Assembly: GCA_027946365.1 (NCBI GenBank)
Contig: JAPEUQ010000006.1
Location: 1,798,001-1,862,000, forward strand
Direction of reading: 5' to 3'
Length of the DNA stretch: 64,000 nt
From: Kalmusia sp. IMI 367209
Lineage: Eukaryota; Ascomycota; Dothideomycetes; Pleosporales; Didymosphaeriaceae
The notes under the pieces are model-generated. The model saw only the letters and a list, made by a program, of their open reading frames with translations, was not told the DNA's origin and ran no database searches. Positions 13,401 to 23,849 of the stretch are shown here, in pieces (positions within the stretch are counted from its first letter, which is position 1; each line of letters begins with the position of its first letter). The position numbers and the translations under genes were made by a program.

Positions 13401-13817
13401 TGTATTTTGCAGGAGATTATAGTCCTGGCTAAACACGGCAACAAACACACCCACGTCTTTCCCACGTACCTGCTCCCGCAGAATGCCTTCGTTTTCCAAC
13501 GCTTCGCAAGACAGCTCGAGGACGAGTCGCTGTTGTGGATCCATCGCGGTGCATTCAGCAGGCGATATACCGAAGAATCCTCCATCAAAGGCAGACACAT
13601 CTTGAGTTAAGAAATGTCCTCCTCTATGGTTGTGCATCCCTTGCTGATCTGGATCCGGGTGGCAAAAGGCGTCTTCATTCCACCGTGGCGGTGGAACTGG
13701 CGTCCAAACATCCACACCATCTTTCAAGAGCTCCCAGAATTGCTCTGGTGAATTGGCGCCTCCAGGGAAGCGGCAAGACATGCCAACAATGGCAATCGGA
13801 GGAACAGGCATGTCCAT
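4497..13817 (-). CDS. Highly reducing polyketide synthase with C-terminal carnitine acyltransferase domain (frame broken once)
   Basis: An iterative type I PKS of about 3,088 residues. Exons are 13817-13156 and 13102-4497 (53-nt intron 13155-13103), with an apparent extra base near 10424-10433. Domain order by motif: KS (MDMPVPPIAIVGMSCRFPGG start; active Cys in DTGCSGSL; His motifs EAHGTGT and SSFGHLES); AT (FTGQGAQW, GHSSGE, ~res 535-640); DH (His in DHVIDGEVVFP, then HPTTLDAMM); C-MeT (LEIGAGTGG, ~res 1390); ER with a degenerate cofactor loop (HGAHSVIGQ); KR (AGGLGGLG, SYAAGNAF); ACP (GADSLVVVEL); and a ~570-residue choline/carnitine acyltransferase-like domain with catalytic GEHSMIDG (His codon 5333-5331) and GHGIDRHLL. 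Expected product: a reduced, possibly methyl-branched chain, offloaded by the cAT to a small-molecule acceptor, as known for fungal PKS-cAT enzymes. The product is unknown. The frame break is either a sequence error or a true lesion. Confidence 0.93.
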
Positions 13818-14644
13818 AGTAGACTAAAGAATTGTTGATGTTGTTATCAGGTCACTCTTTGTACGTTCAACGAACCTTTAACCTTTGGGCAACGGAAGCC
13901 AAGATCTCTTGTTTGTAGACGACTCGGTTTGCGCAGCCTCATTATAACGCCTTACTCCGGGTATGGGAATGTAAATCCGGATTTTTCTTAAATGAAGAGG
14001 ATTACGATTTTGCAAGTCCGACGCCCGCTACCTGACCATACTGCTGATCGATCATTCGTATTTCGATATGATCATACATGTCCGCCCCAAGTAGCGCTTC
14101 CAGGGTTATAAATGAATGAATGAGGCACAGACAATCGATGTAGATCGGACAGACATATATCCGTCCATTGATCGCGACCGTCCTATCTATACGTGAATCA
14201 CACCTAGTCGAGAATTGGAAACGGAAACAGGCAACAGGCACAGATTCCGTGTCTGACCCTGAACTAGAATGGGGGAACGCTTACCCGAGGTATATCGATG
14301 CGTCAGTGATAGCTCTGGAGCGTGCTATCTAAATCAGGCATCGGCAATGTATACACGGGTCAGCCGATTACAACCTAGAATCGAGGCATTTATTCAAACT
14401 GTCACAAACGTAAGGTTGGTTCAAACGAACATAGTTCCTGTTTACAGGACCACCAGCCATTGTATTTCTGAAAATCTAAGTCTTAATACGAGACTACATC
14501 ATCTCTGAGTAAGATTGCGCGATAATCTCACGATATATGTACAAATTTTGCGGGAAACAGAGAATTGTTGGAAATTAGTGATAAGAAATCCTCTCTGAGA
14601 TTGATGAGCTCCCTTCTACACGAACCTCGAGCAGAATACAGCCA
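13818..14644. other. PKS upstream region
   Basis: 827 AT-rich bases between the PKS start and the 3' end of the rhodopsin-like gene. They should hold the PKS promoter and contain a 12-base palindrome listed separately. No coding region is supported. Confidence 0.5.
13973..13984. promoter_or_regulatory. Palindrome AAATCCGGATTT upstream of the PKS
   Basis: A perfect 12-base palindrome containing CCGG lies about 156 bases upstream of the PKS start codon. Zn2Cys6 regulators commonly bind CGG/CCG half-sites, and one is encoded in this locus at 23850. A regulatory role is inference. The same element was not found upstream of the other cluster genes by eye. Confidence 0.3.
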
Positions 14645-15839
14645 TCATATATCGTGCTTGTGCGAGGTCACAGCAAATTCTCGCTGGACTTTGATAATGT
14701 CGTGTGAATGTACCAGCATCTCGTCCGAGTCAGGGCCAGTGTAAGGAGCGGCAATGACTGAGAACCTGTTCTCTTCCTTGTCCAACCTAGAAAATCCTCT
14801 ACCTGACCTGCCAAGAGTTGCGAGCTCTGTATCTTTCATGTTCTTCGATCCATAGGGGACAAAAGATGTGCCAATTCTGTCATGTCTCTTCATAAACCGG
14901 AGGAGAGAGCGATAGACGGGCAGACAAGCAGCAATGAGGTAAACCCCCGATTCCGCTATACTCATGCACCCAAGTCTTGCTGCGACCCATGAGCCATCGG
15001 TCTGACTGTCGATCCCGTGGAAGAACACAAAACGGACAATGGATGTTACGAGACCACTAGACCTGTCAGCGGTTTTGTTTCCAAGGATCATACTGCAGTG
15101 AAGCTTACATGCTTCCGGTGCTGAACGCAACGACCACCCCAACCTTTTCTCGTTTTGAAAGTTTCAGGTGCCACAGAGTGTGAAGAGGAAGTAGCAGAAT
15201 TATAACGTCGGTGACGATCTGTGGAAAGTTACACCACACCCAGAATGAGTTGATGTTTATGCAGTGGCCACCGGGATATTTGTCCGGTTCCCATAGGAAT
15301 GCAAGAGGTTTGCAAACATTGCAGGTCACGATAGTGTTGGCTATCGCAGAGAAGACCTGAATTGCCACCACAGTATACGTTGCCATGCGCAGATATCGGT
15401 TCACGAAGATTCTCAGGTACAAAGATAGAATCGCGACTTTGGCGAAGGTGATGCTCCAGAAGAGGACTACTGTGAAGGGGATCTGGAGTTTCGCGTACAT
15501 GGCCAAGGCGTTCGGCTGATTCACGCAATTCCAAAGAGAATGTCGACCCACACCTCCATCCTCAACCATTGCTACTTCAACGTCAGCATCAGTGCGACAA
15601 GTTGACGGTTAGGAGCTACCTATGCTAATGCCACATAGAGCATAGTTGAGAATCAAACTGAGCGGCACCAGTATGTCGTCTGCACCCATGGGTGTGCCAG
15701 CGAGATGTCGAGCCAAGAGTCGCAGTCCTACAAATAAAGTCTGTAGGATGATAAAAGCAATGGCAACATTTTTGAATAGGTACCCGATGTACCCTTCCGG
15801 TGCATCAATGAGGCCTTCAGTGCCAGCGCACAAAGACAT
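14645..15839 (-). CDS. Fungal rhodopsin-domain integral membrane protein (7 TM, SAT4/PTH11-like type)
   Basis: Three exons (15839-15620, 15571-15109, 15062-14645) with 48- and 46-nt introns give about 366 residues. Seven hydrophobic segments are visible, beginning with KNVAIAFIILQTLFVGLRLL and ending with SVYLIAACLPVYRSLL-like sequence (AESGVYLIAACLPVYRSLL). Conserved features include GADDILVPLSLIL after TM1, LQIPFTVVLFWSITFAKVAILSLYLRIF-type helices (LQIPF, ILSLYLRIF) and IVTDVIILLLPLHTLWHLKL. This is the fungus-specific family often annotated rhodopsin domain or integral membrane protein. It is not retinal-binding as far as the sequence shows. No CFEM domain precedes it. The hydrophilic tail of ~90 residues is cytosolic by the usual topology. 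It lies next to the PKS and diverges from the MFS gene. Members are frequent in or beside secondary-metabolite clusters, but a biochemical role is not established. Confidence 0.85.
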
Positions 15840-16509
15840 AATTGGAGATAAAAGATACTATAGAAGGTGTACAAGTATGAATTTGCCAAGAGCCAACGGG
15901 AGGAAGACTGACCCTTATCCCGCCTTAAATGAAGACTGCACCCTGAGGTGTAATTCCGTCATTTAATTCGAGACGTTTCGCTTTCTGCTACAGTTGACCA
16001 GGAGGACCGCAAATGCCTTCGTGTGGTCTTTTACAAGAGGCAAAAGGAGCGCGCTAGTCATGCGCGCCTTTGGTCGACTGTGCTCTTCAGTTCTAACACA
16101 ACGTTCATGTCAAAGTCCGACAAAAGCTCGTGTATGGCTGGTTAAACTGCTCGGGCATAGCCAGCGGCACACCACTACGTTTTCAGACCGGGCGAAAGCC
16201 ATTGACGTTATTGTTGTTGCGGCGTAGCTCGACAATGCATAATGACCAATGAGATGAGACACTGGAACACCGAGCAACCGACCCGGTGGTTCCTCAAATT
16301 ATTCTGCAGCCGGGCAGCCTCCGGTCCATTTGCGACCATTTTGAACACTTCTTACGTCCGTATGAATGCCAATCAATGATCCAGGCAGACTGTGCCGCAA
16401 TGACATCGAAAGCCCCTGGGCCGCATGTGAGAGCAGGTTATGAGGTACAACAGAGATATTTGGGACGAAGTAAGAACAATCCACTTGAGACGAGAAAAGC
16501 CTGGAAGAT
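15840..16509. other. Divergent intergenic region, rhodopsin-like / MFS
   Basis: 670 bases probably shared as promoter by the two divergent membrane-protein genes, which would allow co-regulation. Short frames within it do not resemble known proteins. Confidence 0.5.
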
Positions 16510-18343
16510 ATGATTGAAGAACAAGGGAAGGTCGAACGCCGAAGTGAAGATGAACGAGTCACAGGAGAGAATAAAGAAACCCATAATCATATCCGTGAAG
16601 ACAAGCCGGACCAGCATCCAAAAGGACTTCAACTCGCACTTCTCACGATTTCTCTGATGTTTGCCGTCTTCATCATGGCTTTGGACACCACAATTTTGTG
16701 TAGGCCTGACTAAATTTCTTACACGCTTCTTAGCTTCAGTTGCTGACTTCTCAAAGCCACTGCGGTGCCTAATATTACGACGCGCTTCCACAGTATCGAA
16801 CACATCGGATGGTATACTAGTGCCTACCTCCTCCCGTTGATGTCTTTGCAGCCTACATTAGGGAAGATGTACTCCTTCCTCCCTGTAAAACCGGTCTTTG
16901 TGATATCAATGATTACTTTCGAGATTGGATCGATCCTTTGCGCCTCGGCACCCTCCTCCAACATATTTATTATGGGTCGTGTAGTCTCTGGGGTTGGAGC
17001 CGCTGGTATCTACGCTGGCGGTATGATCATAATCACTTCTGCAGTCCCGCTAAAGCGCATTTCGATATATCTCGCAACCCTGTCCAGTATGTGGGCGCTG
17101 GCAGCGTTGATAGGACCACCCTTAGGAGGCGTTTTTGCAGATAGTCGTAGGCTTACGTGGCGATTCTGTTTCTGGATCAACCTTCGCAAGTGCATGTATA
17201 GTCTGTGCAATTGGGGAAATGCTAATAGTTCTTCAGCATTCGGCGCTATGGCATTATTATTCTTCATTATTGTCTTCTCTGAGCCTAAGAGAGCACCATC
17301 CGACTGCACTCTAAAAGAGAAGATCGTCAAGATGGATCTGCCAGGAACTACACTCTTCGTGACTAGTATCGTGCTTCTCTTCGTGGCGCTGGAATTCGGA
17401 GGCAATCGGTATGCCTGGAAAAACTATCGCGTACTGATATGCTTCATCTTTTCTGGAATTTGTTTGGCGGCTTTCGTCATGCTACAATGGTATCTTGGAG
17501 CAGAGTCAGTTCAAACGATTATGATGCGTCGAGCTACACTGATTGTAATGCAGGGCGACTATTCCTCCCCATATCATTCTCAATCGGAGCGTTCCTTGCA
17601 GCATTTTAGTCGCTGCCTTGATGAGCATGGGATGCAACACGCATACATTTTATCTACCATTCTTTTTCCAAGCTGCCAAAGGTACTTCAGCCGTTAGCTC
17701 GGGGCTTCGCCTCCTCCCATACACCGTGAGTGTTAATGGCGGTGAACTTCTCGTCGGCACTGCCAGCAGCTTCCTTGGCGTGTTTCTTCCCTTCATGTAC
17801 TTGGGAACATGCCTCTTCACGATTGCAGCTGGCCTCTTCTGCACATTGAGAGTCGATTCGCCTACAGGCAGACTTATCTGGAATCAGATTCTCGCAGGAT
17901 TAGGGGTAGGCTCTAGCATGCAGCTGTGCGCTACTTCAGTGCGAGCTGCTATTGACAAGAAGGACATACCAACGGCAGCAATATTGAGTGTTTTTGCGCC
18001 GTTCTTTGGTTCTGCACTCGGAGCTACGATTGGCCAAAACATCTTTCGCAAAAGCCTTCAAGAAGAACTCCTCAAGTCCTTGACATCCTCTGAGACGAAA
18101 GCAGTGATTGCGGCAGGAGGCACTGCAATAAAGTATGTTACGACTTCCCAGACAGTCGGCCCCGTGAAGGAAGCATATAATCATGCTTTGAAGAACGTTT
18201 TCATCTTGGCGACTGTGGCAGGAGGCATAGCATTTTTTGGAACCTTGTGCATTAAGTGGAGGACTTTGAGAGAGAAGACGACGGATTCGTCTAGTAAGTC
18301 TCAGGGGGCGAACGAAGACCTGGTGAAGACAAAGGATCCGTGA
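16510..18343 (+). CDS. MFS drug/metabolite exporter, 14-TM DHA2-like
   Basis: Four exons (16510-16699, 16757-17185, 17237-17504, 17554-18343) encode about 558 residues. The fold is recognised from MFAVFIMALDTTILSTAV in TM1, GRVVSGVGAAGIYAGG (motif C-like region), WALAALIGPPLGGVFAD, WRFCFWINLPFGA, then ATIPPHIILNRSV and LPFFFQAAKGTSAVSSGLR in the second half. This is the order of 14-helix drug:H+ antiporters found in fungal metabolite clusters. The N-terminal ~45 residues are hydrophilic and charged. The second intron (17186-17236) must be spliced at GCAAGT, a GC-AG intron, because only this donor restores WINLPFGA. The likely role is export of the polyketide at the plasma membrane or protection of the producer. 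Substrate specificity is not inferable. Confidence 0.92.
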
Positions 18344-18719
18344 TGGACCTGAGATGCGAGGCGGCGTACCTACCTTGCCTCATGCTTAGGACGTGGGCAA
18401 CGCCTATGGCAGCTAATGCCTAGTAATAATATGTTTCAGGTTGACTGTGACTTTTCGAAGGAAGTCCGTGGACGTCGTGTTCGTGCATGCTGCACTGTGC
18501 CGCGTCGCTTGCGGGCGTCCGGTCCGATATTACCGCGATGCGGACAACTCTTGCTTCAGCATGAATTCAATAGATGCAATGCTACATGACCGCGTCAAGC
18601 AATCGACCGTTTTTGGTAGGTAATGGGGCGAAAAGGCATACCAGGTTTCCAATCCGCACTTCTTCACACTCGCAAATAGTCTTGTTTCGTAGCTTGCTGA
18701 AGTGTCATTCATCTTCACT
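18344..18719. other. Intergenic region
   Basis: 376 bases between the MFS stop and the arylesterase-like start, both genes on the plus strand. It holds the MFS 3' end and the next promoter. No gene is supported. Confidence 0.5.
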
Positions 18720-20103
18720 ATGTATTTCGTTAGAAACTCAGCAATCACTGTAGCTTTATTCGCCGCCATATATCAATTCTGGTTCAAAGGCTTTGTGTTT
18801 GATGTGCTTGGAGTTGGGCGGTCGGTGGAGTCCATCGAGGACTTCCCATGGAATTGCCGACGCGTGACACATTCACAGCTGGAAGGCTGCGAAGACTTGT
18901 TCCTAGATGAAGAGGATCGCGTTTTGTACGCTGCATGCTCAGGAAGCCTCGCACGTAGTCAGTGGAATCCAGGGTACGATAATCCAGAAGATATTGCAGA
19001 TGCATTTGATGACGAGGTTGACCGGGAGACTAGGCTATCAAAGTACAATGTTTCCGGCCGTCGACTGCAGGGCTCAGAACTCATGGCAATCTACATTGAT
19101 GAGCCGACATCAGATGACCAGTTTAGAATGTACAGCATCAAACCACGAGGTTACAAAGGAGCCACCGGCGACATAACCATGGACCTTGTGGGGTTCGACG
19201 TTGACGCAAGCAAGAAAGACAAGCTGGACTTCTGGCTCATCAACCATAGACCGCCCGTCGATGACAAGAAACAGTATCTCGATGCAACAAAGATTGGTAG
19301 CAATGTATCAATTGAAGTGTTCAGCTACTCGAAAGGCACACTCGAGATGCGGCATATGAAGACTATCTCGCATCCTCAGATCTACGCAGCAAACAACCTA
19401 GCTTTGACTAGTAATGGCGGCTTTGTGGTATCGAATGATCATTCAAACAAAGGTCAGTCCAATACATCGGCTATTACCAGTTACCTGGACTGGAAACTAA
19501 CTTTTGCGCAGTTGGCTTTGTACGAGCTTCTCTCTCCACAAACGTTCTCACACTTACCTCCAGTAGCGTAAAGAGTTCGATCTAATCCTTGGCGGTGGAA
19601 ACTTAGTCCACTTTAAAGCTGATCAGACATTCTTAGCAGCCACACCAAACTCCTTACCGTTCGCTAATGGTCTGGCCCGAGGCCACGACGGGCTGATCTA
19701 TGTCCCCTTCTCTGCCGCGACTTACATTGGCGTGTACCGTCTTGCCCAAGACGGCTCACTTGAAGAGGTTACCAGAGTCAAAGTCGGTATGTCTGTTGAT
19801 AACTTATCGGTAGACTCCTCCGGCAATATTTGGGCAGCAGGTATACCCAGGGTGCTGGAGCTTATGGGCGCTACTGTCGAGCCATTTGACAAGACCAGTC
19901 CGAGTACAATATTCAGAATCCGCAAGACGGGGGAGGAGGAGTATGAAATAGACAAGGTGCTGGAGGATGGACAAGCAGAAGTTGTCAGTGGTGCTACTAC
20001 TGCAGTATTCGACCGTCAGTCAGAGAGATTGTTCATAGGAGGTAAGAACACCAACCAAGGGCTACTCTGTGAAATCATAACCATCGGAGGTGTTCCCAGC
20101 TAA
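18720..20103 (+). CDS. Paraoxonase/arylesterase-like (SMP-30 superfamily) calcium beta-propeller, membrane-anchored
   Basis: Three exons: 18720-19452, an 8-nt microexon 19512-19519, and 19567-20103, about 425 residues. The N-terminal hydrophobic stretch (SAITVALFAAIYQFWF) resembles the retained signal anchor of paraoxonases. Positions matching the calcium ligands of PON-type enzymes are visible: GCEDLF, AANNLALT, PFANGLA and SVDNLSVD. SNDHS and LINHRPP also match family positions. The histidine usually found in the PON PHGIS motif is not obvious (the local sequence is LVGFDV), so lactonase chemistry may differ. PON-like enzymes hydrolyse lactones and aryl esters. A role in opening, forming or detoxifying a polyketide lactone is inference from its place in the cluster. 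The start ATG at 18720 precedes the anchor directly. Confidence 0.85.
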
Positions 20104-20541
20104 TTTATTCTCAAGGTGCTGCTACCCCATTTCTAGTAGAATGCAAAGCGCGATGAGTATAACGTAGGTGGAAAGCATGTCGGTCAGGCAAGTATGCCGA
20201 TCACCTGCATAGTCAACTCTATGAGTTTTGCCTACTCATTGATTTTCAACTATAATATCTATCGTGCTATAACCTTAATATATAATAATAACCATCACCC
20301 TACTCGTGTGAAGAGTAGTGTTTTGCAAATGACGGTTGGAACAGCCGAATCGTAGCATCGAGTGAAGTACTTAAAACTTTTCGCAAGCAGGCCTCATGTC
20401 TAACTCGTGCGTCCAAAGGCCTAAAGGTTGGGTATAAGTCAGTGACTATTACTGAAACTTTCATCGAGGGGATATGGAGGAGACGCGGAATGCTATGTTG
20501 TTAAATCTACACATGCTCGAATGATTCGAACGTAGTAAACG
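20104..20541. other. Convergent intergenic region
   Basis: 438 AT-rich bases between the stops of the arylesterase-like gene and the SDR gene. They contain TATAATAATA-like runs compatible with 3' end signals. No gene is supported. Confidence 0.45.
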
Positions 20542-21388
20542 TTAAACATCTTGAACCCAGAAGAACTTACAAGGCTTTTGATTGTGCAACCACAGGTATG
20601 TCTCGCCAACCGCATCAGCGCTCATCTTCTTCCCCGTCTTCTGGTCCTCTCCGTTGGCGTCCACAATACCGCCATTCGCAATCGTATGCACCACATGAAC
20701 ACCCTTTTCGCTCATTTCACGCGCAAGCGTTTGAGCCAGCTGACGTACCGACGCGCGACCAGCTCCATATGCGGCAAACTGCGCGCTACAGCGGAGCGCC
20801 CCGAGAGTGCCAGTAAAGATTATTGTCTGTAGCGCAATCAGCATGCTGAGTTCAACTGAATAGAAGACTCTACTTACACCTTTCTTCTCCCCACCTTCCG
20901 CCAATCCCTGCTCCCCATGATCCGCAAAGAAACGCTTCAGCGACTCTTGCGCGAACGTAAATGCACCACCAACATACGTCTCCAAGGAGTCCTCGAATTC
21001 GTCACGTGTTTCTTCTAAGAAAGGTTTCTTTGACGAATGCTTGATACTATAAATTGCCAATTTCAGCTTGAGGTCTTTGAAGCTCTTATGATTCTGTATA
21101 TTTTGAAATGTATTTTCAAGGGACGCTTTGGACGTGTCGGTGGGGAAGGTTTCTATAACGGCATCGGGGCTTGTTTTGCGCACAGTGCTAACGACCTCGT
21201 TTAGAGACTCGGAACGGCGGGCGAGAAGGGCGACGGCGAGGTTGCCGTGAGATGGATGGGAGATAATGCGTGCGATACCAGTTCCCTAGAGCAGATCAAC
21301 TATGCACGTGTCTGGAGATGTTCTTCGTGTTAAAACATACTGTGTTAGGGCCTGCACCAATAAGAATCGCCAAACCAGAAGGAGGCAT
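20542..21388 (-). CDS. Short-chain dehydrogenase/reductase, variant active site
   Basis: Three exons (21388-21341, 21285-20878, 20826-20542; introns 55 and 51 nt) give about 246 residues, normal for a classical SDR. The N-terminus MPPSGLAILIGAGPNTGTGI carries the glycine-rich nucleotide loop, and the next strand ends ALLARRSESL. The central region reads IIFTGTLGAL and then FAAYGAGRASVRQLAQTLAREM. The catalytic tyrosine is present, but the lysine of YxxxK is arginine, and the upstream serine position is threonine or glycine. Such replacements often lower or change activity, so the enzyme may be a divergent reductase or a non-catalytic member. It sits between the lactonase-like gene and the DHODH gene. 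A tailoring role on the polyketide is plausible but unproven. Confidence 0.88.
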
Positions 21389-22142
21389 TGTATTTTATTG
21401 TTCCTGCTATTGATTGACTTTGACGATAACTGATAATATTCGAAAATGAGATTTCCGAGGTCTGTAGAGTGTATGTCTGACTTAGGAGAGAATGCGGCAT
21501 CGGATTCATTACATCATCGATGGTAGTTCCTAGGAGCTTCGTGCGGGGTTCCTTTCGTGAACTCGGAATTTATCTATCTCCGCACTTATTTACCCTGCAA
21601 TCTTGCTCGACGGTCGGGATCTCTTCATTACTTAGTATACATTATGCCGCTCGCGACCTAGACTTCTGGGTTAGTGCTGTACTGCGAGCGAATCTATGTT
21701 GTCTTCATATAAGGGATGTTCACAACGCACGAGACATCTATTTACGGGAGTGGAAATCACTGACCATGACAAGACTTATGTCAATTGCTTCCATAGGTAG
21801 TGAGTAGTTCGCAATGGACTCAAAATTGTTTGTGAAAGACTAAGGCTTAATTCAGAGCCTGGTGCAGATCGCATTGACGGATGAGCAAGAAAGTCATCCT
21901 CATGTTTCCATAGAAATTGCTTCCATGACTAAGTCTATAACACCTCCTCTTAGATTATCTTAAAGGTAAGCAAGAGACGTAAGCATGCGCAGAACGAAGA
22001 TACGCAAATGGAAGTCTGCTCTATGTTTCTAGTACATAACTCTAACATCGCCTTGATACATGGAACACACTCTTACCCTATTACAACCCTCGTCTCAAAA
22101 TGATCTGTTGTAACACTTTACTTGGCTATCCTCGGTTACCCT
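21389..22142. other. Intergenic region, SDR promoter side
   Basis: 754 bases upstream of the SDR and downstream of the DHODH gene. A short plus-strand frame at 21520-21807 shows no recognisable domain and is treated as chance. Nothing else was seen. Confidence 0.45.
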
Positions 22143-23384
22143 CTATGCAAACTCTTCAGCGTTCTTTTGGTCCGTCGTACCCAGCAATCCTGCAGAGATA
22201 TCTTTGAAGACCTGGACGCCTTTGCGTCCTAACGCAGTTCCTACCCCTACAGCCGCCGCACCAACAGCCTTCATTCTCTTGTACCCATCAGCATCCTCTA
22301 CGCCACCTACACCAATGATCTGAATGTGGCTCAGCTCGTTGTGTTGAAATAGCAAGCCTTTGATGGTGTAGACATTGCCTAGAGCGAGCGGATGCAACGG
22401 AGCCCCAGCCAGGCCTCCAATTCCGGTCCCTGTGGCAGAATTAAGAACGTGGTGGAAGACGTCTTGTGACTTGTATATGCTTGGGTCAGATGAAGAGCGT
22501 GTGGATTCAGTGGTGGGGCAGAGTAGCAGAGAGGAACCAAGCGTGTTTGTCGCGGTTATGAAAGATACAGGACAGGGCAGGTGAACAGGCTCAACCTGTG
22601 CGGACTCGAGCAGTGCGTCGACCATTTGCTGGTATTGATCGTGGTAGGTATATGGAGGTGTTTTGATACCGATCTATACATGGATGGTGGATGAGTATAC
22701 GTTGTGTGCAGTGAAAATTACGCATTGACTTACTGGCACATGTACATGACCGACGTGTGTGTGTTTTCCCGGGATGACAGGCTCTACATGCTTCGCCACC
22801 TCTTGCTTTAATGCGGTGAGAAAAGCGAGCAGAGACGCTGAGTTGTATGCTGGCGGTGGTTTGTCCGGGATATTTGGACAAGAGAGATTTACTTCCATCG
22901 CAAGCACCATGCGGACGCTATGCTGATGTTGGCATATCAACTTGTAGCACTCGACGACTTCATCTACCGTTCCCGTCACGGAAATGATGAACGGCTTAAT
23001 GCCCGAACGACGATGAGGGTTGCTCCCGTCATTCGAATCTAGTGATTGCTCCGATATTGCGTCTGATATTGCTTTGATAAAGCTCAAATACTCCTTCAAA
23101 GGTAATGGACTGTAACCGAGCGTGTTCAAGCTTCCGTTCTCGTCTGGCTTGTCTGCGCGTGCAGGATTTGCAGTGGCGGCCCTGTGAGTAGAGGGGTTAT
23201 AGAACGTAAATTGATGAACTGCCTCATCGTTGGGAAATCCGTTCAATAATGAGGTTCTTGTGGTCACTGCGCCAGTACTGGGGCAGTTGTAAAGATCCTG
23301 GAGCTGTTCGAGCGTCGAACACCATGGATTGGCTGAGTTGAGAAGTGGTGGATCGATGTGGAGAGTCTTCGTACTGTAGGCCAT
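22143..23384 (-). CDS. Class 1A (fumarate-type, cytosolic) dihydroorotate dehydrogenase-like protein
   Basis: Two exons (23384-22734, 22673-22143; 60-nt intron, donor GTAAGT) encode about 393 residues. DHODH oxidises dihydroorotate to orotate in pyrimidine synthesis. Family marks are MEVNLSCPNIPDKPPPAYN, containing the class 1A catalytic cysteine; PVSFITATNTLGSSLLL; GTGIGGLAGAPLHPLALGNV; and the FMN-phosphate loops IIGVGGVEDADGYKRM and AVGVGTALGRKG. There is no mitochondrial presequence or membrane anchor, which separates it from the quinone-linked class 2 enzyme that most filamentous fungi rely on. It is longer than the ~310 residues typical of class 1A, with insertions near residues 95-125 and 250-275. 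In this position it may be an accessory pyrimidine enzyme, a tailoring flavoenzyme, or a resistant target copy. Confidence 0.9.
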
Positions 23385-23849
23385 CTTACTTAATATGAAT
23401 TAGGAAACGACGTTCAGCAGCTTCGTTCTGGTAAAGATGAGGAGGGTTAAGAATGAAAAGGTCCGCTCATGTCAAAAAGGGCAGATAGCTTCGGGTAGGC
23501 ACGATGTGATCAGTTCCGTGATCTACGCAGCTAGATGCGTGTGTGGTTATTTATTCACGCGTATTGTTCAGTGGTGTGATGTATAGATAGCTTTCTGAAT
23601 CCAGACCACTTTCAACCGAAGGTGGGGGGTTTGCACGTGACAGCGCGAACTCGAACTTTGAAAGCCCGCGTGTGCTTCCAGTCACCTCAACCTTGTCACG
23701 ATGTTGGTCAGCATGCCTTATTTATAACAATGCTCAACAACGATCTACATATTGATATCATTGATTAACAAACCCTCTTCTCGGCCTTCAAAATGAAGTT
23801 ATCGTCCAGAGTAGAAAGGTGATCGAAGTCCAGTCCGCAGAGCGGCACC
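23385..23849. other. Divergent intergenic region, DHODH / Zn2Cys6 regulator
   Basis: 465 bases between two divergent starts, expected to hold both promoters. A G-run (GGTGGGGGG) near 23621-23629 is the only feature noted. Confidence 0.45.
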
